From: Marthasterias glacialis
Taxonomy: Eukaryota > Echinodermata > Asteroidea > Forcipulatida > Asteriidae
Assembly: GCA_911728455.2 (NCBI GenBank)
Contig: OU452225.1
Span: 18,572,495 to 18,636,494, forward strand
Length of the DNA: 64,000 nt
Direction of reading: 5' to 3'
The position numbers and the translations under genes are program-made. Under the pieces are notes generated by a model that was not told the DNA's origin, made no database searches, and was given only the letters and a program-made list of their open reading frames with translations. Below, piece after piece: positions 11,168 through 22,854 of the stretch. Numbering within the stretch: the first letter of the stretch is position 1; each line of letters opens with the position of its first letter.

Positions 11168-11541
11168 TGAGGTGTAAGCGATCTACCGATAAGTAATGAA
11201 CACTGTTCCTCTAATCATGGATGCTGCATATATTCTTCATATAATTAATTTTGTGTTTGTTTTGATTGCTGCTATCGAAATAAGCAGCAGTAATTTGCAA
11301 GGTCTTCTGATGCTATTTCCTTGACTTTTAACAGTAATTCAGACAGATATTATATTTCTCTGGAGGAAATTGGTACAGATATTTATTTTATAATCTCTGA
11401 CCATTCAAATTGAAACTTCTCATTTTTTTCCCCCTGACACGTACCAATGCTGTGATCTGTCTAGTAAAAACATTTTATATTCTTTTTGATTATGTTAATT
11501 ATTGTTATTTTGTATTATTATCATTTTTGTTTTGTTTTTAG

Positions 11542-14500
11542 ATGAATGCCATCAAGCTGAACATCAAGTATGTCTCCTTGGTGGTTCTTATCGTGCAGAC
11601 GACCACGCTGGTCCTGACCCTCAGATACTCCCGGAAGGTCCAGGGTGATGGACCCACATACCTCAGCACAACGGCCATCGTCATGGCGGAGTCTGTCAAG
11701 ATGATGGCGTGCATTTTACTGGTGTTTGGTGGGGAAGGTACGACATTAATAATAACACAGAGAATTTATTCAGCACTGTACAAAGAACAAAGCGATTTAC
11801 AGGAAACAAGAAAATAAACAGGGAAAAAAACAGACAAACTGATACTAATCTTAGAACAAGGCGTAAGGAGATGTATGAATCAAATCTTTTACTCTGTAGG
11901 TCAGCTGAGGTCATCAAAGGTCATATAAAGTCGAAATACGGTCATGATGTCAGTGGATCTGGGATGGAGTTTTGATAGTTACACATGTAACTGTTTTGGT
12001 AATGGGTAGTCTCAAATGAACTATTCAACCAAACAATGATTGGTTATGACTACCCTCCCCTAAAATTTAAAAACAATTCCTACCTACTGATCCCCTTTTT
12101 TCCAGGAAAAGATTCCAGGAAAAGATTTTTTTGGTGTGAGGTCCATAGAAAACAAAGAAACAAAAAAGGGATAAAAATGATTTCCTATTTTTCTGTGTGA
12201 TGGAGATGATAACAGTTCACTAAGGTTGTCTTCTGTCACCAATGCTAGGTGAATGGTCACTGCCGAATCTCGTGAAGATAATTCAAGAACAGATCATCAG
12301 CAAGCCAGTGGACACACTGAAGCTAGCCATACCGTCAGGCCTCTACACTTTACAGAACAACCTCCTCTTTATAGCTCTGTCAAACCTAGATGCGGCAACC
12401 TATCAGGTGAGTGGTTGGTGAGTTTGATAGTCCAAAATCAGATCATCAGCAAGCCAGTGGACACACTGAAGCTAGCCATACCGTCAGGTCTCTACACTTT
12501 TCAGAACAACCTCCTCTTTATAGCTCTGTCAAACCTAGATGCGGCAACCTGTCAAGTTAATGGTCGTTGGGCTATACCCATATTAAAACCCTAACCCTCC
12601 CAAATCCTTGTATATCCTCTTTGCAAAAAATGAAAGATTCAGAAGGACTGAGGGCTGTAGGTCCAAACAGCAATTGCTTGTCACTGGTTCAGGCATTCTG
12701 ATCTAATCTAAGTTAAAACAGTTTGGTGTGGAGTGACATAGGAGAGGAGGATATTGGAGGATTGAGGTCACCTATCGTCACCGGTCCCACGAAGTGGCGC
12801 AAATGTCAAAACACGTAGAGATATTTGCATTTGAAAAGATGCTAAATTCAAAACTCAAAATGCTGCAGTACTAAAACTTTCCTGTGCAGTTTAAATGTCC
12901 TATTGTGTTTTGGAGTTCAGATCTATTCAGTATCATAATACAAAATCACCAAAACATTGATTAATTATCACAATTAATCGTCAAACATGCACGTCTGTTC
13001 GTGAAAGCGCAAAATCGAGATAACCTAATTTTGTCCACATGTTTAGTGTATGTTTTTACATAGTGAAGGGTGTGCATGTCAGGTGATCACACGCGCGTGC
13101 TGACATGCGTGTCACTTCGTGAAAACGCAAATACGACTTGACCTGGATGCCGGTCAAACTTGATACAATGTGTTTAGCGCATGAAAACGCAAAATGCAAC
13201 TACTTAGATGAATGCTCAACTACCAATTCATGTTATTAAGAAATTAAGCATATTTTTGATGAAGCAGCAATTTGGGATGGTTTAAAATCATGTTGAAAGT
13301 AAAAAAATCTCAAAAATGTAGAATGTTATTTTTGACATTTGTGCCTCTTTGTGGGAAGGCCTTTGCTGGCCAAATCAGAGAAATTGTACAAGGGCATGCT
13401 GGCCAAGTTGGTAGTGACAGTGCAATTTTTCTGAAGGGCATGCTGGCCAACTTGACAGGGCACGAGGCCAATGGCCTCGGTGGCCTCGGTTAAGATCAAG
13501 GCCTGACTAGGGAGCAAGGAATAATTAATCCCCAAAACAACAGCTGTCTTTCTTTAATCAATTTGAAATGTATTTCCGATGTTATTTTTTCTTCCATTTG
13601 CAGGTTACATACCAGTTGAAAATTTTAACGACGGCGTTATTTTCCGTGTTGATGCTGGGTAGGCAGCTGAATGCCATCAAATGGATATCACTGGTTCTCC
13701 TGATGGCTGGGGTTGTATTAGTACAGGTATGCCTTAGTTGGTTCCCCTCAGGCGGCTGGTTAACCCTTTAGCAAAATCAAGATGTTTTAAAGTGGAAGTG
13801 GAACAAGGGTTAAATCAATTGATGTGTGAGAATGAGTTAAACACTCTGGTACTCTGAGTGGTTCAACCTGATACCAGCCTGATCTCTAAGACTCTAAAGA
13901 GAGAAGATATAGTTTTCTTCCCCCTGTAAAGCAAGGGGGGTATTGATTCCATCATGAAGAGGTGTTCCAAAAAATCTGACCTGAATTTAGTTACTCAAAC
14001 CATGCCACTACAAGGAATGGTCTCCCATCCAAGTACTGACCACAGTCAATGGTGCTTAACTAACATGCCCCAGAAAAGCCACCCAAACCATGCAAATACA
14101 AGGAATGGTCTCCCATCCAAGTACTGACCACAGTCCATAGTGCTTAACTAACATGCCCCAGACTAGCCACCCAAACCATGCCAATACAAGGAATGGTCTC
14201 CCATCCAAGTACTGACCACAGTCCATAGTGCTTAACTAATATGCCCCAGACTAGCCACCCAAACCAAGCCAATACAAGGAATGGTCTCCCATCCAAGTAC
14301 TGACCACAGTCAATGGTGCTTAACTAACATGCCCTAGACTAGCCACCCAAACCATGCCAATACAAGGAATGGTCTCCCATCCAAGTACTGACCACAGTCA
14401 ATGGTGTTTAACTAACATGCCCCAGACTAGCCACCCAAACCATGCCACTACAAGGAATGGTCTCCCATCCAAGTACTGACCACAGTCAATGGTGTTTAAC

Positions 14501-17500
14501 TATTTAAACGTACCCTAGACTAGCCACCCAAACCATGCCACTACAAGGAATGGTCTCCCATCCAAGTACTGACCACAGTCAATGGTGTTTAACTATTTAA
14601 ACGTACCCTAGACTAGCCACCCAAACCATGCCACTACAAGGAATGGTCTCCCATCCAAGTACTGACCACAGTCAATGGTGTTTAACTATTTAAACGTACC
14701 CTAGACTAGCCACCCAAACCATGCCACTACAAGGAATGGTCTCCCATCCAAGTACTGACCACAGTCAATGGTGTTTAACTAACATGCCCCAGACTAGCCA
14801 CCCAAAGCATGCCACTACAAAGAATGGTCTCCCATCCAGGTTTTGACTACAGTCAATGGTGCTTAACTAACATAACATTACATGGTATTGTGGTTGGTAA
14901 CCTATTTCTGCTCATCATGATTTTTCTGTGCTAACCACTTTTGTGATATTGATGGTCCTGTCTGGTTCTTCAAATGCGGACAGATGCCGTCGAGCTCACC
15001 AGAGATTGCAAAGGGTGTAGAGGAGATCAAGGAATCTCTGCCACCAAAGAATCAGTTCATAGGTCTGGTAGCTGTCCTCTCCGCCTGCTTCTCCAGTGGA
15101 TTTGCTGGTGTTTACTTTGAAAAGATCCTAAAGGGTACCAAGCAATCGATATGGCTGCGGAACATTCAACTAGGTGAGTGAGTGTGTTAGTTTGGTTCTA
15201 CCCTAGTTCTGCAGGAAAAGAACTAGTACTTTGAGAACTAGAACTAGAACTTGAGTTCTGCAGAAAAAACGGACCCCACTGGGTGCTCAGGTTGGATTCA
15301 AACTCATGACTGCTGCATTATAGAGCAGACGTCTCAACCGTTGGGGAGTGTCTCAAAATGTCTCAAAAGCATGCTCTAGGCTCTAAGAATATGCGCATTG
15401 GCATTTTTAACTTTACAACAGAATGTTTCGGCAGTTCAATGGACCAAGCCATGTACGCCTGCTGGAATGTTTAACCGATCCAATTAGTACCTTACCATTC
15501 TGACTTTTGCGATGCTCCCTTAGTGTGCCCAGTGTCGAGATGTGAGACAGATTAAAAGATGTAGGCCTAATGTTTGCATTTGAGATAAAGAATATGATTT
15601 TGTTTTCACCCTAACACTGTTTTGGATAAGCACTGTAGAGTGAGAGAGTGTGAGTCTGTGGGGTTAAGGCTGGGGCGTTATTCCTGCATCTTTTTATTTC
15701 AACAACAATATCTTCATGATCTGTAAAATCAATATTGCTTTCAATACCCGGGCCCAGTTTGATAAAACTGTCAAGCAGAAAATACTGCTTAGCAAACAGG
15801 TAACCAGCCAAAATTCCATTATGTTTACAATGTAACAACTGGTGCCCATCCATTTGTTTTGCTTACCAAATTTGTTCTTTAAGCTACATATTAGTGGGGC
15901 ACCAGTCGTTACAATGTAAACGCCATGCAATTTTGGATGGTTACCTGTTTGTTACCTGTATGTGCTCAGCAAAAGTTGTCTGTGCTTAGTAAGTTTTTGT
16001 TCTTACATGCTTTATGAAATCGGGTCCTGTGCATATGGATCCAAGGGTTTTGGTTTTGTTTGACAGTCTGTTTAGTCAATTGTCTTGCCCTATCTGCATC
16101 TTGCCCCTATCTGTATCTAGAAGCAAGGTCCAATTTTGGTCGATTTGACCCCAAAAGTTTTATGTTACATGTATTTTGTGCATGGTCCGTGGCATATGCT
16201 AAAGTTTTTGTATGTTTTTCATTTTGAAACAGCATCATCTGTCAAACTTTGTTCAGAGAAAAAAAATCTTTCAACAGAATTGTTTTGTGCCATGTAACTT
16301 TAAGGGTGCAGAAGCTATACTTCACCCAAACCTAAATGTCATTCCACCATTACCAATGTTACATAACTGCATTGTCATCAAATTTGTCTATAAATGAGAT
16401 TCTGATTTTGTCATGAACGGGTAACCGATGTATTATCAACGACAGTGTTGAAGTTGTTGTTTTTTTTATTGGAAATTGAAATAACCCCCTAAAATGTAAA
16501 ATAGGTGAATCGTTTTGCTTGTTTCGTTTGCAGCTTTCTTCGGTATTATATTCGGCTTGGGTGGAGTTATAATGAACGATGGCAAGGAAGTGCAATCAAA
16601 TGGGTTTTTCCAGGGTTACAGTGCAATCACATGGTTTGTGGTTTTATTCCAGGTGGGTACCATTTTTTTCGCCTAAATTTAATCAACCTCATACCCCAAA
16701 AACAAACCCAGTAGCACTGTCTCTGTGACGCTTGCCATGAGGCACGACAGACTAGTTTGGTAATTGGGTTAAAGATGCCCGCTCGTCAACGCGCGACAAA
16801 TGTTCACCTTTTATAGCCAAAAACCTGCAGTTTTATATTAGTTTTTTTATTTTTTTTATTTATTTATTTATTGTTTTTATTTATTTATTTTTATTTTTTT
16901 ATTTTTATTTTTATTTTTATTTTTATTTTTATTTTTATTTTTATTTTTATTTATTTATTTTTTTATTTTTTTATTTTTATTGAATTTTATTTATTTATTT
17001 ATTTATTTATTTATTTTTTTTTTTTTGGGGGGGGTATTAACTTCAAGGCTAACTGCCCCCCCCCCCGAGTAGCTCTTTAAAATTAAGGCTTTCCTTATAT
17101 TATTAAAGGAAACTTTAGTAAACTGCACTCATACCACCCTTTCTAATACCTTAGGCGACTTTAGTCGACTGAGAACTTACACAAAAAGCACTCAAGCCTA
17201 AGCACAAAGGTCATTTGTTATAAAGCTCTAGTTTTGTCCATGTTCACCTTCTGTAGCCAAGCTTGCAAAGGCTAGCAAGAGAAAGATTGGCTCTCAAAGA
17301 TTGGTTAAACAAAATGAGATTGCTATTATGCTATCCTTTCAAAATGGAGTGGAAAGATCCAAAATGCATCATTCACCTACGGAGTGCCATGCGGTTGTGT
17401 ATAAAATTGTGTTTGAGATTTCGAGATCCCACTTGAAGCAAGATCGAGAACCTGGCCGTTTATTGACCGAGAAAAATGAGAAAAAGACCAAGAAATTGGA

Positions 17501-19353
17501 GAAAAAAAAATTTGTTTATAGCAAGAACGTTTTTCTGAAATATTTTGCTCTAAAATTAAATTTTCAGATAGAAGAGTTTTTAAAATTGGTCTCTGAATAC
17601 ATGCATACTGTTAATGTAAGAAAATGTGCTCCACTTTTGAGTGGTCAAACAATTCAGTCACCAGAGGTTGTTTATGTTGAAACAATTTGGTAACAAGGGG
17701 GTTAATTTAAAGTCAGTAGTGGTTATTATTTTATTAAGTCCATCCTCCTTTTCTTGACAAGAAAATTATGTATCTTTTCTGTTGCAGGCATGTAGTGGTT
17801 TACTGATTGCCGTCGTCATCAAGTATGCAGACAACATCTTAAAGGGTTTTGCAACGTCACTTTCCATCATTTTATCTACCATTGTGTCTTATTATTTACT
17901 TGATGATTTCATCCCCACAAGGTAAGACGTTTTCATTTTACTTAGGAGTTTGCGAATTTTGTTTGATTTCAGAACATGGTCGTAATTTAAAGCCCCAGCT
18001 CAACATTGGTAAGAAGAAAAACACAAATGTTCACAGATTTACGTATACCTTACATGTTATAAAGATAATGGTGGTAGAAAAATTTCCTTCAAATGATTCT
18101 GCCTAAAGTGATATCGTTTTCAGATAATAAATGAAACAAGATCCAAAAGTAGTTTTTGCCTCAGTGAGACGAAACTCTGCCTGTAGGAATGCGTACAAAA
18201 ATGCTGAAAGTATTGTTACCGTTTTCTTGCAAATGAAACATCGAAATGAGCTGACATTTGCACAGGTTGGTTTTAATACAAATATCTTGATTTGCGCAAA
18301 GAATGGAAGCATTTACAGTCAGTTTACCGATGTTTAGCCGGGGCTTTAAACCACATGGATAACATTGATAATTGGTAATTCTTAAAGACTAGCATTCGCA
18401 CTTTATGTGACCCAATATATACATGAAATAACAAACCTGTGAAAGTTTAAGCTCAATCATTGGAGTCGAAAGAAAATTATAAAAAAAAAAACCCTGATAT
18501 TTTGTCACTGTTTTAGAACATTGAGTTTTGGTCTGGCGAGATCAAAACTAATTGATTTACTCATTTCTAATTGTTTTACTCATTTGGTCTGGCGAGATCA
18601 AAACTATTTGTTTTACTCATTCCTCAAAAATGATAGTATTTCATATTTTCAGTGACCATCTTTATGCAATGGAAGCTGTGAAAATCTGCAATGTGCAAAT
18701 CTGTGAATGTTTTTTTTTTCTTCAATCTTACCAATGTTGTACACACCCTTTAAAAAGCAGTATCATATTTCCTAAATTGAGAAATAGATAATATATTTAA
18801 GTTGTCATGATACAAGTAACATAAAAAGAATTAGGCTGTGTACTTATGCAGCATTTTTTATAATATATGAAATACATAATCAAAACGGAATTTAAAACAA
18901 ACTGAACGGCTATATGAAGTGCTTTTATTGTGCTCTTTCAACAAAAATTGATATCACATTCCAATAACACATGCGGACTATTTTATCAACAGTCGCTATC
19001 GTTTAACAATTCAAAACCAAAATTCCCTTTATTTCCTCTTAATAAAATTCACATCACATTCCAATAACACATGCGGACTATTTTATCAACCGTCGCTATC
19101 GTTCAACAATTTAAAAAACAAAATTCCCTTTATTTCCTCTCAATAAGAAACAGACTTTGCCCTGTAATTGATTTTTACACTCTAAACAGTATAAACTTTT
19201 AGAAATAAAACTCGACTGTATGTTTTCTGTGTTTTTTTTTTTTACGTTTGTAGTTATTTTTTCATCGGAGCAACACTGGTTTTAGGAGCAACGTTCTTAT
19301 ACGGATACGAACCACCCAAACCAAAAGAGTTGACACTACCCCAAACAGTCTGA
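11542..19353 (+). CDS. SLC35A3: UDP-N-acetylglucosamine transporter (SLC35A3-like)
   Basis: Seven coding exons: 11542-11737, 12249-12406, 13604-13726, 14984-15173, 16534-16652, 17788-17921 and 19254-19353; all splice phases agree and give 339 aa (human protein 325 aa). The protein is an antiporter of the Golgi membrane that imports UDP-GlcNAc for N-glycan branching and keratan sulfate. Family signatures are clear: [19 protein letters not shown] in the first membrane span, then [54 protein letters not shown], and [18 protein letters not shown] near the end. About ten membrane spans are expected. The ATG follows the acceptor AG at 11540-11541 directly, so a 5' non-coding exon must lie upstream; I could not locate it. 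The tail ends [14 protein letters not shown]. Introns hold an exon-2 partial duplicate, a 5S-like array and MITEs. SLC35A2 (UDP-Gal) is the nearest alternative, but the match favours A3. Confidence 0.95.
12440..12560 (+). pseudogene. Partial duplicate of SLC35A3 exon 2
   Basis: Bases 12440-12555 repeat 12291-12406 at an offset of 149 bp with only a handful of changes. The copy lacks the first 42 bases of the exon and has no good acceptor. Its donor GTGAGT has become GTTAAT, and a Tyr codon has become Cys. It still reads open in the coding frame ([16 protein letters not shown]...). It looks like a recent tandem duplicate that is not spliced in. A false duplication from two alleles in the assembly is an alternative. 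Confidence 0.8.
12561..13603 (+). other. SLC35A3 intron 2, no gene
   Basis: The motif CGTGAAAACGCAAA / CGTGAAAGCGCAAA recurs at about 13008, 13116 and 13185, with an inverted-type partner near 12790. Similar words occur in the TIR element at 45488-46109, so this is probably a diverged relative. Confidence 0.4.
13990..14870 (-). repeat. 5S rRNA-like tandem array, about ten copies
   Basis: Units of 87-94 bp lie in SLC35A3 intron 3. On the minus strand each contains AGTACTTGGATGGGAGACC, preceded by 'GTTAAGCACCATTGACTGTGGTC'-like sequence. This corresponds to the 5S rRNA stretch 'GCTAAGCAGGGTCGGGCCTGGTTAGTACTTGGATGGGAGACC' (internal control region and loop E). Units begin near 14015, 14103, 14191, 14279, 14367, 14455, 14547, 14641, 14735 and 14822. 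Three consecutive units share a TATTTAAACGTACC variant, which shows local amplification. The rest of 5S is absent, so these are not 5S genes. Confidence 0.8.
15746..16027. mobile_element. MITE of the GGGCCCAATTTCAT group
   Basis: Starts CCCGGGCCCAGTTTGATAAA and ends CTTTATGAAATCGGGTCCTG, inverted to each other. Internal words (GGTAACCAGCCAAAATTCCA, ATGTTTACAATGTAAC) belong to the same group. Lies in SLC35A3 intron 4. Confidence 0.65.
16846..17027. repeat. T-rich (TTTA)n/(TTTTTA)n tract
   Basis: About 180 bp of almost pure T and A in SLC35A3 intron 5, ending in a G run and, shortly after, a C run. The 69-aa Phe/Ile frame here is a composition artefact. Confidence 0.95.
17991..18345. mobile_element. 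Palindromic MITE, family 1
   Basis: AGCCCCAGCTCAACATTGGT on the left and ACCGATGTTTAGCCGGGGCT on the right, with TTAA at 17987-17990 and 18346-18349. Lies in SLC35A3 intron 6. Confidence 0.8.
18390..18745. mobile_element. Dispersed repeat, MITE family 2
   Basis: Shares with 33578-33905 and 55500-55915 the words CTTTATGTGACCCA, 'AACCTGTGAAAGTTTAAGCTCAATC', 'TGGCGAGATCAAAACTA' and a 3' part with 'GACCATCTTTATGC' and TTACCAATGTTG. It looks distantly related to family 1. An internal 'GGTCTGGCGAGATCAAAACTA' segment is duplicated here. Confidence 0.6.
18950..19145. repeat. Tandem duplication, about 101 bp, two copies
   Basis: Copies at 18950-19045 and 19051-19145 share ACATTCCAATAACACATGCG and AATTCCCTTTATTTCCTCT with few changes. 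Just upstream of the last SLC35A3 exon. Confidence 0.85.
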
Positions 19354-20239
19354 AGTGTGGAAATACACTGTGTAGATTCTGGAGAATGCTCTGTGGGTAG
19401 TTTATCTGTGCGTGTCTGCTTCGAGGCAATTCACGTGAGCAGCCATTTTTAGCTGTATGGACAATGTCAGCTTCTCCATTGGTTGATCTGGCTAATGTTG
19501 TCATACAGGCGTGTCACATGGTATTGACACTCTATGTTCACAGCTGACATAGAGGGTGTGGGCAGCAGACACAGACGACAATTAAGCTCAGCCATCTCCG
19601 TGTTCTATTTCTGTCGGACTGAAATCTTAATTAGTATCTTAAGAATTTATTAGAGTTAAAAGCTATTCCTCGGAACCAGAGGGCCAAAGTGTAGAAAATT
19701 AAATTTGAAAATATTGAACAAACATCACACAAGAGATATATCATATTTTACTGTCTCTGACAAATCAAACAAAATACTGCATAAATCATCAAAGAAAAAC
19801 TAGCTCAATGCAACTCCTATGGGCTTCTGGTAATCATTGGAGCCAGTTTGTGTGAAGTGGGCGTGGCTTACAGTGGAATGACATCACCTTTACAGATGAG
19901 ATAAATTGAGACTATATAGTTTTATTGTATAGATATATTTTGTTTTCATGTTCATTTATCTTTTTTGTAGTTGTCCAGTCGGATATTGCCCAGATTCTAT
20001 TATGGGTTTACTTTGATTTACTTCAAGGTAAAACCTTGTATATTTATTCAAGAAAGAATATTTTAGCTTAGGTAAAATATTTGTATATTGAAATTTATTA
20101 GATTAACCTGGACATTTTTTTAAAGTTAAATTTTTAACCAAATGCCTTAAAAACAATTAAATACAGACAAATTTAGACAGAACGGTTTAGTTGGTGCAAA
20201 TCTTGGCTTCATTTCCTTACAGCTGAATGGGAATCAATC
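19354..20239 (+). other. SLC35A3 3' flank
   Basis: Probably holds the 3'UTR. No AATAAA lies close behind the stop codon, so the transcript end is not defined. No other gene is visible. Confidence 0.4.
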
Positions 20240-20600
20240 ATTACTTAACCCTCCTACTGCCTGACCAATCAATGTCATCCACTGTGGCCTGACCAATCAG
20301 TGTCATACACTGTGGTAAACTATGCCAGCCTGCAATATGAATGAGGTGAATGGTACATAGTACATGTAGTAAATGGTTAACCCTCCTACTGCCTTACCAC
20401 TCAATATCATTCACTGTGGTTTTGAATGGCAGATAAACTATGCCAGCCTGCAATGTGATATCATGTAGTGAATTCATCTACAAAGTATACACATAATACA
20501 TGTACATGTACACAGTCAGTTCTGTGCACAGTTGTGCCACCACACACAACCCGTGCAGTTGAATGGTTTCAAACAGTCGGTCAACTCGCTGGAAATTGTT
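20240..20600 (+). repeat. Minisatellite (118-bp family), two to three diverged copies with flank
   Basis: 'AACCCTCCTACTGCCTGACC' units near 20246 and 20379, then the same right flank (CTGTGCACAGTTGTGCC ... TTGAATGGTTTCAAA) as at 10775-10860. Confidence 0.7.
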
Positions 20601-20861
20601 ACCAAGAGTTGGAAGATTAATGAATGTATTTGCTGAGCACACAAAAGCAGGAAACCAACCACAAACACAGTAAACTACATTTTGTTTTGGCTGGTGACCT
20701 GTTCGCTTTAATGAGTGAACATTTTGACATGACTGCCACAATCAAATTCCATGTATTTTTTTGTTACTTTGTCACATGGTTAGCAGTGTTGTTGGTCTCG
20801 AGACTGATCTTTGTTTGTTGACCCAATTTGTTGAGGTCTCGGCTGTTTCCAAGGTCTTGGT

Positions 20862-21905
20862 CTTGGACATTGAGGTCTCGGTCTCAGTCTCTCAGGCCAG
20901 GGGAGGTCTCGGTCTCCCAGGCCAGGGAAGGTCACGGTCTCCCAAGCCAGGGGAGGTCTTGGTCTCCCAGGCCAGGGAAGGTCTCGGTCTCTCAGGCCAG
21001 GGGAGGTCTCGGTCTCCCAGGCCAGGGAAGGTCACGGTCTCCCAGGCCAGGGGAGGTCTCGGTCTCCCAGGCCAGCGGAGGTCTTGGTCTCCCAGGCCAG
21101 GGGAGGTCTCGGTCTCCCATGCCAGGGGAGGTCTTGGTCTCAGTCTCTCAGGCCAGGGGAGGTTTCGGTCTCCCAGGCCAGGGAAGGTCTCGGTCTCTCA
21201 GGCCAGGGGAGGTCTCGGTCTCCCAGGCCAGGGGAGGTCTCGGTCTCAGTCTTCCGGGCCAGGGGAGGTCTCAGTCTCCCATGCCAGGGGAGGTCTCGGT
21301 CTCAGTCCAGGGGAGGTTTCGGTCTCCCAGGCCAGGGAAGGTCTCGGTCTCCCAGGCCAGGGAAGGTCTCGGTCTCTCAGGCCAGGGGAGGTCTCGGTCT
21401 CCCAGGCCAGGGAAGGTCTCGGTCTCTCAGGCCAGGGGAGGTCTCGGTCTCCCAGGCCAGGGGAGGTCTCGGTCTCGGTCTTCCGGGCCAAGGGAGGTCT
21501 CGGTCTCCCAGGCCAGGGGAGGTCTTGGTCTCCCAGGCCAGGGGAGGTCTCGGTCTCGGTCTTCCGGGCCAAGGGAGGTCTCGGTCTCCCAGGCCAGGGG
21601 AGGTCTCGGTCTCCCAGGCCAGGGGAGGTCTTGGTCTCCAAGGCCAGGGGAGGTCTCGGTCTCGGTCTTCCGGGCCAAGGGAGGTCTCGGTCTCCCAGGC
21701 CAGGGAAGGTCTCGGTCTCCCAGGCCAGGGAAGGTCTCGGTCTCCCAGGCCAGGGGAGGTCTTGGTCTCCCAGGCCAGGGGAGGTCTCGGTCTCGGTCTT
21801 CCGGGCCAAGGGAGGTCTCGGTCTCCCAGGCCAGGGGAGGTCTTGGTCTCCCATGCCAGGGGAGGTCTTGGTCTCCCAGGCCAGGGGAGGTCTCGGTCTT
21901 GGGCT
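20862..21905. repeat. 25-bp minisatellite, about 40 units
   Basis: The unit is GGTCTCGGTCTC followed by CCAGGCCAGGGGA, with variants (GGGAA, CTTGG, CGGGCCAAGGGA) arranged in higher-order blocks. Because 25 is not a multiple of 3 and the unit has no stop in any frame, every frame stays open. This yields frames up to 404 aa on plus and 204 aa on minus with a 25-residue period. I do not call these genes. Confidence 0.95.
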
Positions 21906-22854
21906 TGGTCACGGTTTAGGACTTTGTGGTCCCGACTACAACACTGAATTGGGTAGAGGCAAGCTGTGCATCTAGACCATGTCCGATTCAAGCAAGTTAG
22001 GCTGCAGCTATGGCTGCTGGCTACAACGATAGCGTTGAAGAATAGGACTTTTCGGCGATCCGGCCGTAGCCACTGCCAAAGCTGTCAATTCGGACACAAC
22101 CTAAGTTACACAAGAGACAGTGAACACCCAGACAGAATTTCCAATGAATTATGTGGCACTTGAATACCAGTCTTTGCTGATCTGGAGGTAGCTATGCCCT
22201 GAACTGTGAGATGTTATTAGTCTTAGGAATTAAATTTTAGTGCCTATAATAGTGACCAAGCAAGTCACTGTACCAGACAAAAACTGAACTTAAAACATTA
22301 GTTACATACATTTTGTGTCTTAGGTGTAATTTACAATAGTCTGATGGTGACTTTAAGGTCATTAATGCAGTTCATATGGATTTCATAAAATGAGTTTTGC
22401 ATATTTTGGAGCTCCTTGTAAAATGGAGTTTATTGATAAAGAGTGGTCTCCAAAGTAACTGTTTGGCAAAAAGAAACAAACCATTTAGAAGAAGAACATT
22501 TCTTTGTGGATTTTTATTTTGTTTTCCTTCAAATTTACACGCATATTTCATTTAACAACCTTTTGATCATTACGGATATGAAATTGCAACTAATGACCTG
22601 ACAGCAGTGAGTCGACAAAATTATGATTTCTTAATTTACAAACATTGAATTGCCAAAATTGACGACTTGATGCATTTGTCATGAAGCTGTTGATGATTTA
22701 AGAGTGCCTTATATTGTATACATTCCCTCAACTGTAACCATGTTATGACCAGATGGCAGCTTATAGGGCCTTTGATGTGCTGTTTTTTTTTAACTCAAAA
22801 ACTTAATGCACTTACTGTTTTTCTACATCAGTATGATTTTTCCCCTTTTCAATG
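21906..22854. other. Intergenic, nothing recognised
   Basis: A GC-richer stretch to 22160 is followed by AT-rich sequence. No conserved protein or RNA was recognised on either strand. Confidence 0.4.

Noticed and set aside
12440-12560. Mutually exclusive alternative exon
   Set aside because: The copy lacks an acceptor and the first 42 bases of the exon, and its donor has lost the GTGAGT consensus.
13990-14870. 5S rRNA gene cluster
   Set aside because: Only the central third of 5S is present and changes are many; no complete 120-base transcript could be formed.
16846-17080. 69-aa Phe/Ile-rich frame
   Set aside because: Translation of a (TTTA)n/(TTTTTA)n low-complexity tract.
17301-17693. 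130-aa Lys/Glu-rich plus frame inside SLC35A3 intron 5
   Set aside because: No recognised domain, no splice-site support and AT-rich composition like its surroundings. It could be a chance frame.
20761-21975. 404-aa and overlapping plus frames, and 161-204-aa minus frames
   Set aside because: All come from the stop-free 25-bp minisatellite. The same peptide period appears in every frame, with no start context, splice structure or homologue.
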